A stretch of 64,000 nt of DNA, from assembly GCA_963576565.1 (NCBI GenBank), contig OY755039.1:75862789-75926788 (forward strand). Direction: 5' to 3'. Position 1 is the stretch's first letter. Every line of letters begins with the position of its first letter. This document shows positions 34,957 to 45,569 of the stretch, piece after piece. The notes under the pieces were generated by a model. That model saw nothing but the letters and a program-made list of their open reading frames with translations. It did no database searches and was not told the origin of the DNA. The stretch comes from Aspidapion aeneum (lineage: Eukaryota > Arthropoda > Insecta > Coleoptera > Brentidae). Made by a program: the position numbers and the translations under genes.

Positions 34957-35110
34957 AGATATTTTCTTGCATTAATTATTTCTTACAAATATCACGCTCT
35001 TACACAAATTTCTGCATTTTGTATGATAGGACTAATTGTCACATAGACAGTAGCGAATTCAGGAGGGGAATTGGGGGTTTGGGCTCAGGCCTCCCCTCGT
35101 TGACATTAAG
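34957..35110. repeat. Partial satellite unit outside the foldback
   Basis: ATATTTTCTTGCATTAATTA through CCCCTCGTTGACATTAAG matches the 3' part of the 727-bp unit. It shows that unit sequence exists on both sides of the right foldback arm. Confidence 0.85.
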
Positions 35111-35161
35111 CAGGCCAGTACACAGAAGAGTTCGATTCGGTCCGCTTTGCAGAATATTTTA

Positions 35162-35210
35162 TGGGCCAGTATTATTAATTTCGCCTTGTTGAAGTTTACA
35201 CTTCTGCCGT
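35162..35210. repeat. 49-bp perfectly conserved repeat, second copy at 63640-63688
   Basis: The segment from GGCCAGTATTATTAATTTCG through ACTTCTGCCGTGT is identical in both places and in the same orientation. After two changed bases, TCTTAAGCAC also matches. The flanks are otherwise unrelated. Confidence 0.85.
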
Positions 35211-35329
35211 GTATTCTTAAGCACAATATACAAATTTCTTTTACTCGCGGTTTTTTATCCTTATAATAGGAGCAAAGAAAATAAAACCAAGCAGCAAACC
35301 ATATCAATTTTTATAGCTGATTTCTCTAC

Positions 35330-36689
35330 GCATTATTCATGAAATTCTACCAATTTCAAAGCTTATTGCCGCCTTATCCAGAGAAGACGTTTTCTTTTCG
35401 CAACTGGCCAAAAAACCGAAAACACTGGCATCAATATTTATTATCACATTTATTCCCAAACTCTATATCCAGCGGAATATTGTCTATATAATTTACAATT
35501 TTGAAATCCCTTTGATATCTATACTGTTTTAAAGATATTTCCAAAATTTTATAGAAGCAACAAGAATATTGACCTACATTCAAGCGCGGATCTGAGTTGA
35601 AATCTAGTAGGGGGTTAGACGGCTGTGCCAAAAGGGGAGAAAACTAGAGATATCACAAAAAAATTACCCCAAAGTTAAATTCACCCCGTCTGGGAAAACA
35701 GACGTTTATTGAACTAAAACAAAGGAAAAAATCGGCAACACGCTAGAAGCTTACCTTCTTTCATTTAGCAGCAGTTCCACATTTCACTCGCGGCGCCGCG
35801 TACTTTTCTTGTGGTTGGAATTTTGGTCTTAATCTTAAAACACGTGTGACTTCTTTCAGTGTCTTGTCGGAAGTGGTTCCTCATTCCCATGACAAATACA
35901 AGGGAGCGCCCCAAACTCCCAGCGTGTGCAAAGCGCGCATGATTTTTGCCAAAATGATCAGGTGTTCAAAAAGAAAATAACTTTCAACAAAGAGAAAAAT
36001 TATCACCTGATCGGAATTTTACCCAAACAAGGAGTTTCTTTTTTGAAGGTTTTGGCTAAAGAGCCCAAAAATATCAAAACAAAATTTAAGGTTAGGTTAA
36101 TAGTCGACGAAAAAGTATTTGTAATATAATATTTTTTCTAGGGGAGTTAATTCTTTTGTTTGCCCTTTTTTTGCTAACAAAAAGTGCATACTTCTTTTTC
36201 TAGGGGGAAGCGTAATTACCACGTTACCCCCCCCCCCTCTAAAATGCGGGCTTGCCTACCTTTCTGCGTACAATATTTGCATGCCACTCTTTTGGCTCAT
36301 AGATATGCCTATTGCTTGCCTTCACCTTAAATCTAGAAATCTGGCCAGACTTTCCCTTGTTCTTTTTTTTAATTTAACTTATTTTAACGATATGATGTTA
36401 TTGTAAGAAATCACTGCCCAATATTGTTGTTTCTATTTTAGGACGAAGCGAATTTACATTTTTGACTGGTCCTGATCCCTTCTAATAAATGCGATATGGG
36501 GGTGTAGCCAGCCCCATTCCGAATTTCCCATATTATTCGATTGCCATAAAATGGGATTCAGTGGATATTGTGCCGGACTTTCGTCCGTTTATTGATGGGG
36601 GAGTGGCGATGAACACTTTTTTTAGGGTGTAATAAACAAAAACATTAATAACGTAACTGGTGGCGAAATATTTGTGTAAGGCAATTTGC
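35330..36689. other. Non-coding stretch with one dispersed repeat
   Basis: No gene is recognised. The stretch 36135-36235 (TAATTACCACGTTACCCC-type text) recurs at about 46440-46540. The open frame 35926-36129 shows no family resemblance. Confidence 0.45.
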
Positions 36690-36754
36690 CAGTGGCGCAC
36701 CCAGGACTATTTTTTAGGGGGGAGCGAGAGTCTTGAGGGGACAAAGACAGAATA
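36690..36754. mobile_element. hAT-like MITE (CAGTGGCG family) split by the Penelope-like element, left part
   Basis: CAGTGGCGCACCCAGGA and the G-rich start match the copy at 1790. The middle of the same MITE (TTATGCTATTTTAT, ATTCATGAAATATGT) resumes at about 38767, after the Penelope-like element. AAAGACAGAATA at 36743-36754 is the target copy. Confidence 0.75.
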
Positions 36755-36797
36755 GAAATATAATTTCGGACTTCCGTTGTCTTTATTTATTTTAAAC

Positions 36798-36838
36798 ACG
36801 GCGTTTCGGTTAGTAAGTATCTCTAACCATTATCAAGT
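36798..36838 (-). ncRNA. Hammerhead-like motif, left terminal copy
   Basis: The inverted counterpart of the motif at 38639-38680, with the same GGTTAG/CTAACC stem and GAAACGCCG. It differs at two or three bases and shares the altered CUGANGA box. Confidence 0.5.
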
Positions 36839-37017
36839 GTAAACTAAACAATCTAGTCTCTAGGCTATACTACTTGGTGTGCAGTCAGGTGTGACGGCCC
36901 GCCCCCTTTTTTAGTCCTGTTTTCCTTAAGGATTGGTTTCCATATGTTTGGTATGTCCGTGCTTGGTTGACTGAAAACTGGTTTATTCTGCATTATAAAC
37001 GCAGCTTCAATAAACTT

Positions 37018-38640
37018 TCATTTTCGCCAATGCGACTCCTTATGCAAAACTTTAGCTTCTGACCACTGAATCCTGTGATCATTTGACCATACATGATCCG
37101 CTAAACCGGATTTTTCAATATCACCTAATTGGGTACTTTTTAGATGTTCATTTACTCTAACCTGAAGAGTGCGTTTCGTTTCACCTACATATGATTTACC
37201 ACACTCACACGGGATTTGGTAAATGCATTCCTTATTATTTGAGGGATTGTCTCGTTTTGTTTTAGTTACAAAACTTCTTATCGCATTTCCCGAAGAAAAT
37301 ACTGTTTTTATATTATAGTGTTTAGCTATTCGTCTTATGTTTTCTGAAATCCCTTGAACATATGGAATGTTAATAACACCTAACGGATTATTATTTTGAA
37401 AATTTGGTACATTTAGTTTATTTTTAATTTTATATATCGTTAAGTTTATTAATTTTTCGGAATAACCATTCTGTTGGAAGTTCTTTTTAATGTTGTTAAT
37501 TTCTGTGGTTAATTCTTCATTGTTACTACAAATATTTACGGCTCTTAAATACAAACTTCTTATAACTCCTTGTTTTGTAGCAACAGAATGATTAGACTTA
37601 AAATTTAAGTACTGTCCCGTGTGAGTAGGTTTCCTATATACAGTGGTTTGAATGTTTCTGTCTAATTGTTTGACAAGAACATTCGAAAAAGGTAAGGCCG
37701 AATCTTTTTCAATTTCCATGGTGCATTTGATTGTTGGTCGAATACCGTTTAAATGGTGTAGAAAATTCTGTCATTTTCCGGCCATAAAATAAATGTGTCA
37801 TCCATGTACCGTAGCCATAGTTTTAGTTTGACTCTTGCTGTGTTGATCGCATGGTCCTCGAACCACTCCATGTAGATGTTTGCTACCACTGGCGAAAGAG
37901 ATGAACCCATTGGGAGTCCATCATTTTGAGCGTAAAACTTATCTTTCACTTGAAAGTAGAGTTACGGAGACAGAGCTCCAAAAGATCCATCACCCCCTCC
38001 ACTGATAGCGTTGTTCTCTCGTGAAGTGTATCATTATTGTTTTTGATGATACTGAGTGATTCATTTATTGGCACGTTGGTGTATAGACTTTGTACATCAA
38101 AACTTACAAATCTATCGCCGGGATCTAATTCGATACTTTTTAAAACCTGGACAAAATGTTCCAAGGATTTGACAAAAGATTCGGACTTACCCTGTAGTGG
38201 TTGAATTATGTCCAACAAAAACCTCGAGACAGTGCTGGTCGGTGAGTCCCTGGAGATGGTAATTGGTCGCAGTGGTATAGCCTTCTTATGGATCTTTAGT
38301 AATCCATAAAAATGTGGTGCCTTACTATGGTGTGGAGTCAGGCGGGATCTAACAGCGTCCGGGATATTTTCAGCATACTTCTTCAAAGTCCTGTAGATGC
38401 GTCCTTCTATGGAGGTGGTTGGATCTTTGGGTAGTTGCTTGTAGTCTCCTTTCTCCAGAACTTCTTGGATCTTTTTGACGTAAGTCTCGACATCCATGAT
38501 CATCGTCGGGTTTCCTTTGTCGGCCGGTAGAATCTTGATTGATTTGTCAGCCTGCAGGTTCTTGATTGCCCGTTGTTCTTGACTGGTGATGTTTGTATTT
38601 TTTTGCTTCTTTCTGTCCAAGGTTGTTCTTACTTATGGCT
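37018..38640 (-). pseudogene. Penelope-like RT with GIY-YIG endonuclease
   Basis: Read on the minus strand the order is: an N-terminal stretch with LPADKGNPTMIMD and PHFYGLLKIHK (Penelope RT start), FVSFDVQSLYTNVP (first catalytic Asp region), GLPMGSSLSPVVANIYM, YMDDTFILW (YxDD box), then CIYQIPCECGKSYVGETKR and RVNEHL, the GIY-YIG endonuclease with its conserved Tyr-Gly, Arg and Glu-His residues. Three lesions break it: a one-base loss near 37950, another near 37765, and TGA at 37018 where an Arg codon is expected, after which the frame stays open to about 36880. The N-terminus is truncated at the inverted terminal copy. The copy is recent but dead. Confidence 0.9.
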
Positions 38641-38680
38641 TGATAACGGTTAGAGATACTTACTAACCGAAACGTCGTGT
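38639..38680 (+). ncRNA. Hammerhead-like motif, right terminal copy
   Basis: A TTGATAAC core-like word is followed by GGTTAG, a 9-base loop, CTAACC and GAAACGTCG. This is the order of a hammerhead ribozyme: CUGANGA box, stem II, GAAA box, start of stem III. Penelope-like elements are known to carry minimal hammerheads in their terminal repeats. The CUGANGA box here is changed (first C and the G), so cleavage activity is doubtful. Confidence 0.5.
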
Positions 38681-38845
38681 TAAAAATAAATAAAGATAAT
38701 GGAAGTCCGAAATTATATTTCTACAAAACCATTGTCTACGAGTTTCAAACAAAGAAAGACAGAATAATTATGCTATTTTATTATTTTATTCATGAAATAT
38801 GTCAAATATGCCCGGATTATTTCCAGTTTTTTAAAAACTTGACGT

Positions 38846-38876
38846 CCCAAGTCACCCGCGTGTCGGGTGACTTGGG
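38846..38876. repeat. Perfect 13-bp stem hairpin
   Basis: CCCAAGTCACCCG, a CGTGT loop, then CGGGTGACTTGGG. It lies close to the right remnant of the split hAT-like MITE. GTCCCAAG words also occur near 47265-47290. Role unknown. Confidence 0.85.
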
Positions 38877-38889
38877 GGTGTCTTAAATC

Positions 38890-39480
38890 TAAAAGAGAAT
38901 TTTGTCATAATTTTTTTTTCCAAGATGCAAATACCCTTAAAATATGGCAAGAAAAGAGATAAAACAAGGAATTTAAAAACTTAGCTTTTATTAATTTATT
39001 TCAATTTAGGTTGTAACGAACAAATTCTTTGGACGAACGCACGGACACAATATAAAAATTAAAATTTTAATCCAGGTCTTAAAAAAAAATAACGATATTC
39101 TAACATGAATGTCCAAAGTCACTCTAGAAAGTACACTTGTTTTTGTTGTTTAGTGTTAGAAAATCTAAAATTGAACAATACACGTTAGGTTAGGTTGCTT
39201 TATATTATTGTTAGTAAAAATATACCACTTCCGACACATTTAACTAATATGCCCTTAAATTTAATACTAATTAATAACCCCAGTTAAAGTTTTTTGACCA
39301 ATTAAACCAGACATGCTCTTTCAAAAAAATAAGTTTGCATACCATTAGCAACTCTGCATCCCCAGCCATTCCAGGAGTACACTGTGTCGTGCGGCAAATA
39401 ATAGGCATGAAATTAAAAATTATAGACCAACCAGCATTGTTAGCTCAATTTCAAAGATACTTGAATTAATTATTTTTGAG
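38890..39480. other. Non-coding stretch before the jockey-like copy
   Basis: Mostly unrecognised. From about 39370 it may be coding remnant leading into the RT (TATAGACCAACCAGCATTGTTAGC resembles the RT YRPTSIVS motif). Confidence 0.5.
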
Positions 39481-39506
39481 TGGCTTTACGAAGATATATC
39501 AGGTAG

Positions 39507-40457
39507 GTGCAGCAGCATGGTTTTCTCCCCAATAAATCAACTTTTACGAATCTAACATCTTTTTGTCGATACGTCCACGAAGCCATAAACAATAAGTCTC
39601 AAGTAGATGTTATTTACACCGACATGGAGAAAGCCTTTGATAGGGTTAGGCACTGTGTTATACTCAAGTCTTTATCAGTTCTGAAAGTTTCCTTGTTGTT
39701 AGTAAATTTGATCCAATCTTACCTTAGCTGTAGATATCAGTATGTAGAAATTAAAGGGTGCAAGTCAGTGGTGTTTAAAAGTACATCAGGAGTTCCCCAG
39801 GGCTCCAACTTGGATCCTCTTTTATTCCTAGCATCAATAAATAGCATAATCGGAAGTCTTAAAAATGCAATGGGAATCTTGTTTGCTGATGATTTTAAGT
39901 GTTCCTTTCTAATAAACACATCCGTGGACTGCCAGACATTGCAAAATGATTTTTGCAATGTAGCCACCTGGTGCAACGAAAATAATTTTAATCTTAATGT
40001 TAGTAAGTGTTCCTGTATGTCTTTTACTCTCAACCGCAATGCAATTAGATTTAACTTTACACTGAATAATGCATCTCTACAGCGAGTTGACCAACAAAAG
40101 GATTTGAGCATAATCTTTGATTCAGCACTATCATTCTCAAATCATATTATTGCTAAAGTTGAGAGTGCCCAAAAAATTGCCGGTTTTATTACAAGGAACA
40201 CAAAACATTTTAATACATATGTCAGCTTACGTCTACTAGAAAAACGGAGAATTAAAATTCCTTTGTGCACCTTATTTAAAGTACTTAAATCAAACTTTGA
40301 TTGTCCCGACATTCTTGCACAGCTCCCTTTTGCAGTAAATCGGTTCAACGTACGTAACTCTAATGTATTTTATCCTGCATATCCTCCAACCAATTTAAGA
40401 TTAAGTACGTTTAAGAAGATAATTGATAACAAGTTAAGGAATACTAGAGATCCCTAA
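39507..40457 (+). pseudogene. Jockey-like non-LTR reverse transcriptase, truncated and internally deleted
   Basis: The frame covers QHGFLPNKST (RT block 2), YTDMEKAFDRVRH (block A, catalytic Asp), SGVPQGSNLDPLLF (block B), GILFADDFKCS (catalytic box, FADD), and the palm/thumb part with NVSKCSCMSF and the LQRVDQQKDLSIIFD strand. After SLRLLEK it jumps directly to a C-terminal tail (RNSNVFYPAYPPTN), so about 60-70 residues of thumb are missing. Upstream, the RPTSI-like text near 39415 shows the RT began earlier in another frame; the endonuclease and ORF1 are absent. Its 3' UTR is split by the next element (40796-45197). Confidence 0.85.
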
Positions 40458-40795
40458 GACTTTATCCAATATTATTAAAGATGGACGCATAGCTTTATTA
40501 TAACATTTTTACTTGTAGTTTAATAATTTATTTGCACAATTTATTACTGTTTGATTGTCTTGTATCTTGATGTTAAAGATTGTTTTATATTTATTGCTAT
40601 TTTAATGAAGCCGCATTTTATTATTGATTGTTGCAGTGTGTACAATTAGGTGTTTGTGTAGTCTCTATATTTTATTGTTATTATGTTTTTTCTCACTTTT
40701 AAACCTAATAATTTTCAAGGGTTTATTGTTTTGTACCTTTTTGGGGTTTTTCCAACTACTCACTAAAAAGTTTATGAATCTTGAATGTTGGTATT
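40458..40795 (+). other. 3' UTR of the jockey-like copy, first part
   Basis: Non-coding and T-rich. It continues at 45212 after the inserted element. The last 14 bases (40782-40795, TGAATGTTGGTATT) are repeated at 45198-45211. Confidence 0.6.
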
Positions 40796-41072
40796 TTTCA
40801 ATTTCAATTCAATTTATTTACTGTTTAAAAGGAAATACAATATTATTCCTATAACAGGGGTCTCTTAATCTAGCACTTTAATTTAGTTAAGCCTAGCGGA
40901 AAAACAAAAACAATAATTATCCATTTAAAATAAAAAAAAGAAGAGAAGGCAGAGCACTATAAAATAAAATAAAAATCTAATAGCAAGTTAATGTAAAGCA
41001 AAGTATAATCCGATATAGTTCCTAACTAGTCGAATTTCTTAATTAACAATATAGTGACAAAATCAAAAATAA

Positions 41073-44000
41073 CTACATTAAAGGTATAAGTTTCATTAGT
41101 TCATAAGAAATGATCTTAGTTTTAGCACGGATCACCGTGATCCGTGGTTTTAGGATGGACAACAGACCTGCACAAATATCCTTTGCGGTTTTAGGAGTCA
41201 GCTCGTCAAGTTGGTTAATAAAGTAATGTACACCGTTAAAGATTCGTACTCTAACCTCGTCATAAAGAGGACATATAAAAAGTATATGGTGAAGTGTTTC
41301 ATCCACATGAAGATTACATACAGTGCATTGAAGTGTATGGTTTATTTTGTAGGATAGTCCTTTATACGTAAATTTAGAAAAGTAGTTTGTGGACAGTCTA
41401 AGTTGTGCCAGCATCCGTGTGCTGTGAATCGGTAAATTAAAACCAAGATATTGTGGAAAGCTAGCTGTAGTATTTAAACAGCTGTAAAAAACTGTGTAGT
41501 TAGAGTTACGAGCAAAGTCTAGATCCGCCCTAAAACACACTTCTTGGAGTTTTTCAAGCATGTTGGGCATTCTCCGCTTTAAGCTATTAGAGCTGAGATC
41601 CAGCCAAAGGTTTTGAAAACCAATATCACTTGTCCAATGTTTTATTTGGGCTACCCAATTATACTTGGTATCTGCGGCATCAGCCAGCTGCAGCTGGCGA
41701 TCAAAACATTGTCTGGGAAGTCTATCAGGGCCCATCCTAAGTAGTTTTAGCATAAATTTTAGGCACATTTTGAGAGCGATAACCTGAAGATGGGAGCTTC
41801 CAGACTCGAGACGTAAAAGGGCAGAAGACGTAGATTTTGGTAGCAATAAAAAACGTTTGAAAAAATTGGTTTGTATCCTCTCAACAATATCCAAATAGCG
41901 AGGCCCCCAAATGGCAATATTGCCAGAAAAGCAGTTGACCAGTGTATTATTAAAAACTCCAAGAAGTGACTTCCAGGAAACAAGCTTAGATTTTAAGTAC
42001 ATACTTAAAGCGGATCCAGAGCATTGTTGGGCTCTTGTAACCGATGTTTGCGCCATTTCCCTAAATAGGGAGGAAGATGAGAATGTTACTCCTAGATAGG
42101 TATATTTGTTAACAACTTCGATGGGCTTATTGTTTAAATGAAAAACTAGGTTTGAAGGATTTGGACCACCCCGACGAAAGCATATTATTTTGTTTTTTTG
42201 AACATTAATAGTTAATTTGTTTCTATCAAGATATTTTTCAAGAATTCTTAGCTTTCTATGAATGTCACTCTCAGAGTCGCCAAGGATCACAATGTCATCA
42301 GCATAAAGTAAGATAAGAAGAAGATTAACACCATCAATTGAGAGACCTTGAACTCCTTGTTCTTGAAAGAAGTCGATTATATCGGCTAGAAATAGCAAAA
42401 AAAGACACGGGCTAAGAGACTCTCCCTGCAAAACGCCTGAAGTTACTTCCACTTTTTTGGAGAGACCTTCTAAAGCTTTGACTGTGGCGGAAGCATTTTC
42501 GTATAAATTTTTGATAACATTGATGAAGTTAGGACTGATACCGTAACTATACAATTTATGCCACATTAAGGTGTGACAAACGGAATCAAATGCTCTACGA
42601 AAATCCACAAAAACAGCATAGACCTTTGTCCCCTTCAGCCGTAAGTGCAGATGGACAATAGAGCTTAAAACGAAAATATTGTCTTGACAGCCCCTGCCCT
42701 TACGAAAACCTGACTGGGCCTCAGGTATTATGCCGACCTTCGACTCCCAGGTTAGGAGTCTCTCCAAAAGGATGTTTGTAAAAACCTTGACGGCTGTATT
42801 TACCAAAGCAATTGGCCTGTAATTGTTTGGGTCGTTTGTGTCCCCCTTCTTGTGAATCATTGAAAATATTATGTCGCTCCAGCCTGATGGTAGCTTTCCA
42901 GATGTTAAAATGTTATTAAAGAGAGAGCTAAGTTGTAGGAGCCAGTTTTGAGGCATATTTTTAAAAAACTCATAGGGAATTCCATCGAGGCCAGGAGACT
43001 TATTATTTTTACATTTGCGAAAAACTGACCTGATTTCATTTAAAGTAATAGCAGAGTCCAGAAGTGGGTCACGTGCACCCAAAAATAAATCACAATGTAG
43101 ACGAGGAGGGTACGCCTCCGACAAGAATATTTCCCATAGTTCGGCAGGTAAGTTTGCTTCAATTCGGTTTTTGTTATTTGATTTAATAAAGCGCCAGAAT
43201 GATTTTTGATCTTTTATTGTTGAAAGAGTTTGAACCTGAGACCTTTCGTAGAGGCGTTTTTTGTTAGCAATAAGACTGTTATATTGCGTTTTGGTTTTAA
43301 GATAGTTTTGCCTAAGTTGTAAAGAAAATAGCCCCTTTTTCATGATTTTTAAGTCGGAATTTAGCTTAGTTTTTAACATTTTACAATCTCGATCAAACCA
43401 TGGTTTATTTTTATGGGTGAATTGTTGACACTGAGTTGATAAAATCATACCGCTTGTCGCCGCAGCTGTGGAGATGCCCGCTTTAATGTTGTCCCAGGCT
43501 TCAGAAACATCCGTAATAATAATGGCTCTAGGAGAGTAATATAGGTTTTCACGATAGAATAAAGAAGATTCTTCCCTCCAGGAAAAACGTGAATGATTTT
43601 GGCAGGGGTTAAAATGACGATGGGGTGGTTTTGATAGTGAGACATTTAGCGTCGCACATATAGGAAAATGGTCGGAACCAAGGGAGACATTATTTAAAAC
43701 TGAAAAGCTTTTTAACAGGTTGAAGTGGTTACTGTTTAAAAATAAAAGATCAATTGTGCTAGCGCCACTACTTCCGCAAAAGGTCATTTGGGCAGGGCTG
43801 TCGTCTTGAGTTCTACCGTTAATGACAGTGAAATTGTTTGAATCCATAAAATCAAGTAAGGCTCGGCCTCTAACGTTAACTACCCTATCCAAACTGGTTC
43901 GGTGCTTCATCAGAACTGTACCCTCAATGGCCTCGGGATTTACGTCACCAATATCAGAAATTCTCGCATTAAAATCGCCACCGATTAGCCATGGTACATC

Positions 44001-44410
44001 AGGGTACAGTTCTGAGGCAGCAACTATGGAATCATGAAATAGTTCTAGCTCTATATTTAAATTGTGCTTAGAATTAAAATAAACGCTACAAATCAAAAAG
44101 GGGCAATGTAAATATTCAACATAAATAATAATCCAAGAATAACTTATATTTAGAATATTTATTGTGAAACACTGCTTGACAAAAATACACAAGCCGCCGC
44201 TCGCTCTTCCGCGCGAGTATTCTTTCACTGCATGTGAACAGACAATATTGTAATTTGCAAGGTAATCGGGCGGCGATCCAATGTTATTCAACAACCAGGT
44301 CTCTGAGAGACATAGAATATCCATATTGTGATTATGCATGAGCAAATCATTCAATCGATTAAAGCCTTGGACGTTCCAAAAAACGATGGAAATAGGGATA
44401 AGTTTAGCAT
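41073..44410 (-). CDS. Non-LTR retrotransposon ORF2: endonuclease and reverse transcriptase
   Basis: About 1,110 residues are open without a stop. The N-terminal endonuclease (EEP fold) shows WNVQGFN, LSETWLL, GGDFNAR and GSDHFPI. The RT shows KSPGLDGIPYEFFKN, YRPIALVNTAVKVF, FVDFRRAFDSV, GVLQGESLSPCLF and LLYADDIVILGDSE (catalytic Asp pair). Near the C-terminus CTVCN, then HHILFIC, is a Cys-Cys-His-Cys knuckle. Domain order and knuckle place it in the jockey/I group; I cannot fix the clade. The frame is -1 to ORF1 and has no AUG before WNVQG: the track-style start at 44354 is TTG, and the first in-frame AUG comes after the WNVQG motif. The protein probably needs frameshifting from ORF1. Confidence 0.9.
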
Positions 44411-45197
44411 TTAGTTTTTTGAATCGGTGTTTGCAGATACATTGGCTGGTTTAGAAATCTTGGAATTTCTTTCTGGTGAATCGCCCACTGCCTCTCGAGG
44501 TCTTTTGGAGCCTATGTCTTCAGTGACTATTCTAGGGACTTGCTTAATGTATTTAATTGTGAGATTTTCTTCACCTTGAGCTTTTCGTCTGGCTAATTCA
44601 GTGCGCAGTTCATTTAATGTTTTGGATTGCGCAGGCGTCATGTCAGAGCGCAACTTGACGTTTTTATATTTTGGAGAAGAAATCAGCAGATTTTTGTTAC
44701 GCAAAATTTCCAGAGCTTCTTCTCTAGTACTAAGTTCAACCTTAATAAGTCTAGGTTTTGATTGGTTGTTTTGTCCAATGCGATTAACTTGTATAGCAGT
44801 TAGTTGGTTGCCAGGTAAAATAGTCTGGAGAATTTCCTTAAATGATTCGGTGGCGTCAAGGGTTTCTTCAAGAGCGCAGATAATAATATTTTTTTCACGA
44901 CGAGATCTGTCTTTTAGTTCGCGAATGGCGGAATCGGTGTTTGTAGGTACTGTAGCATTTACTGGTTGCAACGTGGTAAGTCTGGATTCAAGATTTTGAC
45001 TACTGACCTTCAATTGATCGATTTCCATCTTGCAATGAGTAATGATCTTGATGGCTTTCAATAATTGCCGTTAGTTTGTCCACTCTTGCGTTGGTGGCAA
45101 CAATAGAGCTTTTAAGGCCAGTGATTTCAGACATAAGAGCGTCAAAGTGCGTCGTATTAAGTGGAATTACAGCGTCACTATTTTGATGAGCAGTGTA
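44411..45197 (-). pseudogene. Non-LTR retrotransposon ORF1 (coiled coil and RRM-like RNA chaperone)
   Basis: The long frame ends at TAA 44411-44413. It reads a coiled-coil piece (KMEIDQLKVSSQNLESRLTTL), an RRM-like centre (REKNIIICALEE, then VNRIGQNNQSKPRLIKVEL), the C-terminal-domain motif LRSDMTPAQSKTLNELRTEL, and a basic tail with KRPRE. This is the L1-type ORF1 plan. A further coiled-coil stretch (FDALMSEITGLKSSI, ARVDKLTAI) lies upstream in another frame, so one frameshift near 45015-45055 breaks ORF1. The likely original ATG is in that upstream frame (MSEITG). Confidence 0.8.
44414..44420 (-). promoter_or_regulatory. Slippery heptamer A AAA AAC before the ORF1 stop
   Basis: The last sense codons of ORF1 are TCA AAA AAC, followed by TAA. 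A AAA AAC in this phase is a canonical -1 frameshift site. A -1 slip continues as KKLNAKLIPI into the ORF2 endonuclease. A short TTGGA/TCCAA hairpin lies about 30 nt downstream, farther than usual, so a structural stimulator is not obvious. Confidence 0.6.
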
Positions 45198-45211
45198 TGA
45201 ATGTTGGTATT

Positions 45212-45510
45212 AGGCGGATGACTAATTGGTAGGTACACAAACACCTAAATGAGTGATTTTATACTTGTTTGTTTTTTTTTACAGTTGTGTTGAGGGGAAT
45301 AGTTCATCACAAACTCACATAGTGTTTGTCGTGTCGGATGTCTGCATTATAGCCGCATGGCATGATAAGTTCCTACCCGAGTTTGTGGAGCTGCTGGTGG
45401 TACAAGTGCGATTTTTGGGTGAACTGTTACCCCTCAAGTATAATTTAAGTAAGTGTCTGTAATTGGCTGTAGCTGTAGATACTTTAACCAATAAATAAAT
45501 AAATAAAACT
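45212..45510 (+). other. 3' UTR of the jockey-like copy, second part, with AATA tail
   Basis: This resumes the sequence interrupted at 40795 and ends near 45510 in AATAAATAAATAAATAAAA, a short-repeat tail of the kind non-LTR elements leave. The open frame 45253-45462 (WHDKFLPEFVELL) follows a TTTTTACAG and could be an exon, but its position before the tail favours UTR. Confidence 0.45.
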
Positions 45511-45569
45511 TTTCGCTCAACATGCGGGTCATTGCAAAGCAGCTCCTAGATGGTCAATATTCAATACGT

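Larger units (their letters stand above)
36755..38754 (-). mobile_element. Penelope-like element, 5'-truncated, with inverted terminal copies
   Basis: AAAGACAGAATA stands at 36743-36754 and 38755-38766, a 12-bp target duplication. Both ends carry the same roughly 85-bp sequence in inverse orientation (36757-36838 and 38638-38722), from the hammerhead-like segment to GGAAGTCCGAAATTATATTT. Between them, on the minus strand, lies an RT plus GIY-YIG reading region. Penelope-like elements are known for terminal pLTR copies in direct or inverted order and for 5' truncation; both are seen here. Confidence 0.85.
40796..45197 (-). mobile_element. Non-LTR retrotransposon, 4.4 kb, with 14-bp target duplications
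   Basis: TGAATGTTGGTATT flanks both sides (40782-40795 and 45198-45211). On the minus strand the order is ORF1, ORF2 and a 3' UTR whose end (plus 40796-40825) is an AATTG/AATTTA-type short repeat, as many non-LTR elements have in place of poly(A). The 5' end lies inside ORF1, so the copy is slightly 5'-truncated. Perfect duplications and a near-intact ORF2 mark a recent insertion, here into the 3' UTR of the jockey-like copy. Confidence 0.9.

Noticed and set aside
39737..40111. 124-residue minus-strand protein
   Set aside because: Antisense of the jockey-like RT with its FADD box on the plus strand.
44601..44999. 132-residue plus-strand protein
   Set aside because: Antisense of ORF1 of the 41-45 kb retrotransposon.
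45253..45462. Host exon after a TTTTTACAG acceptor
   Set aside because: Falls in the split 3' UTR of the jockey-like copy just before its AATA tail. No homology recognised, so left as UTR.
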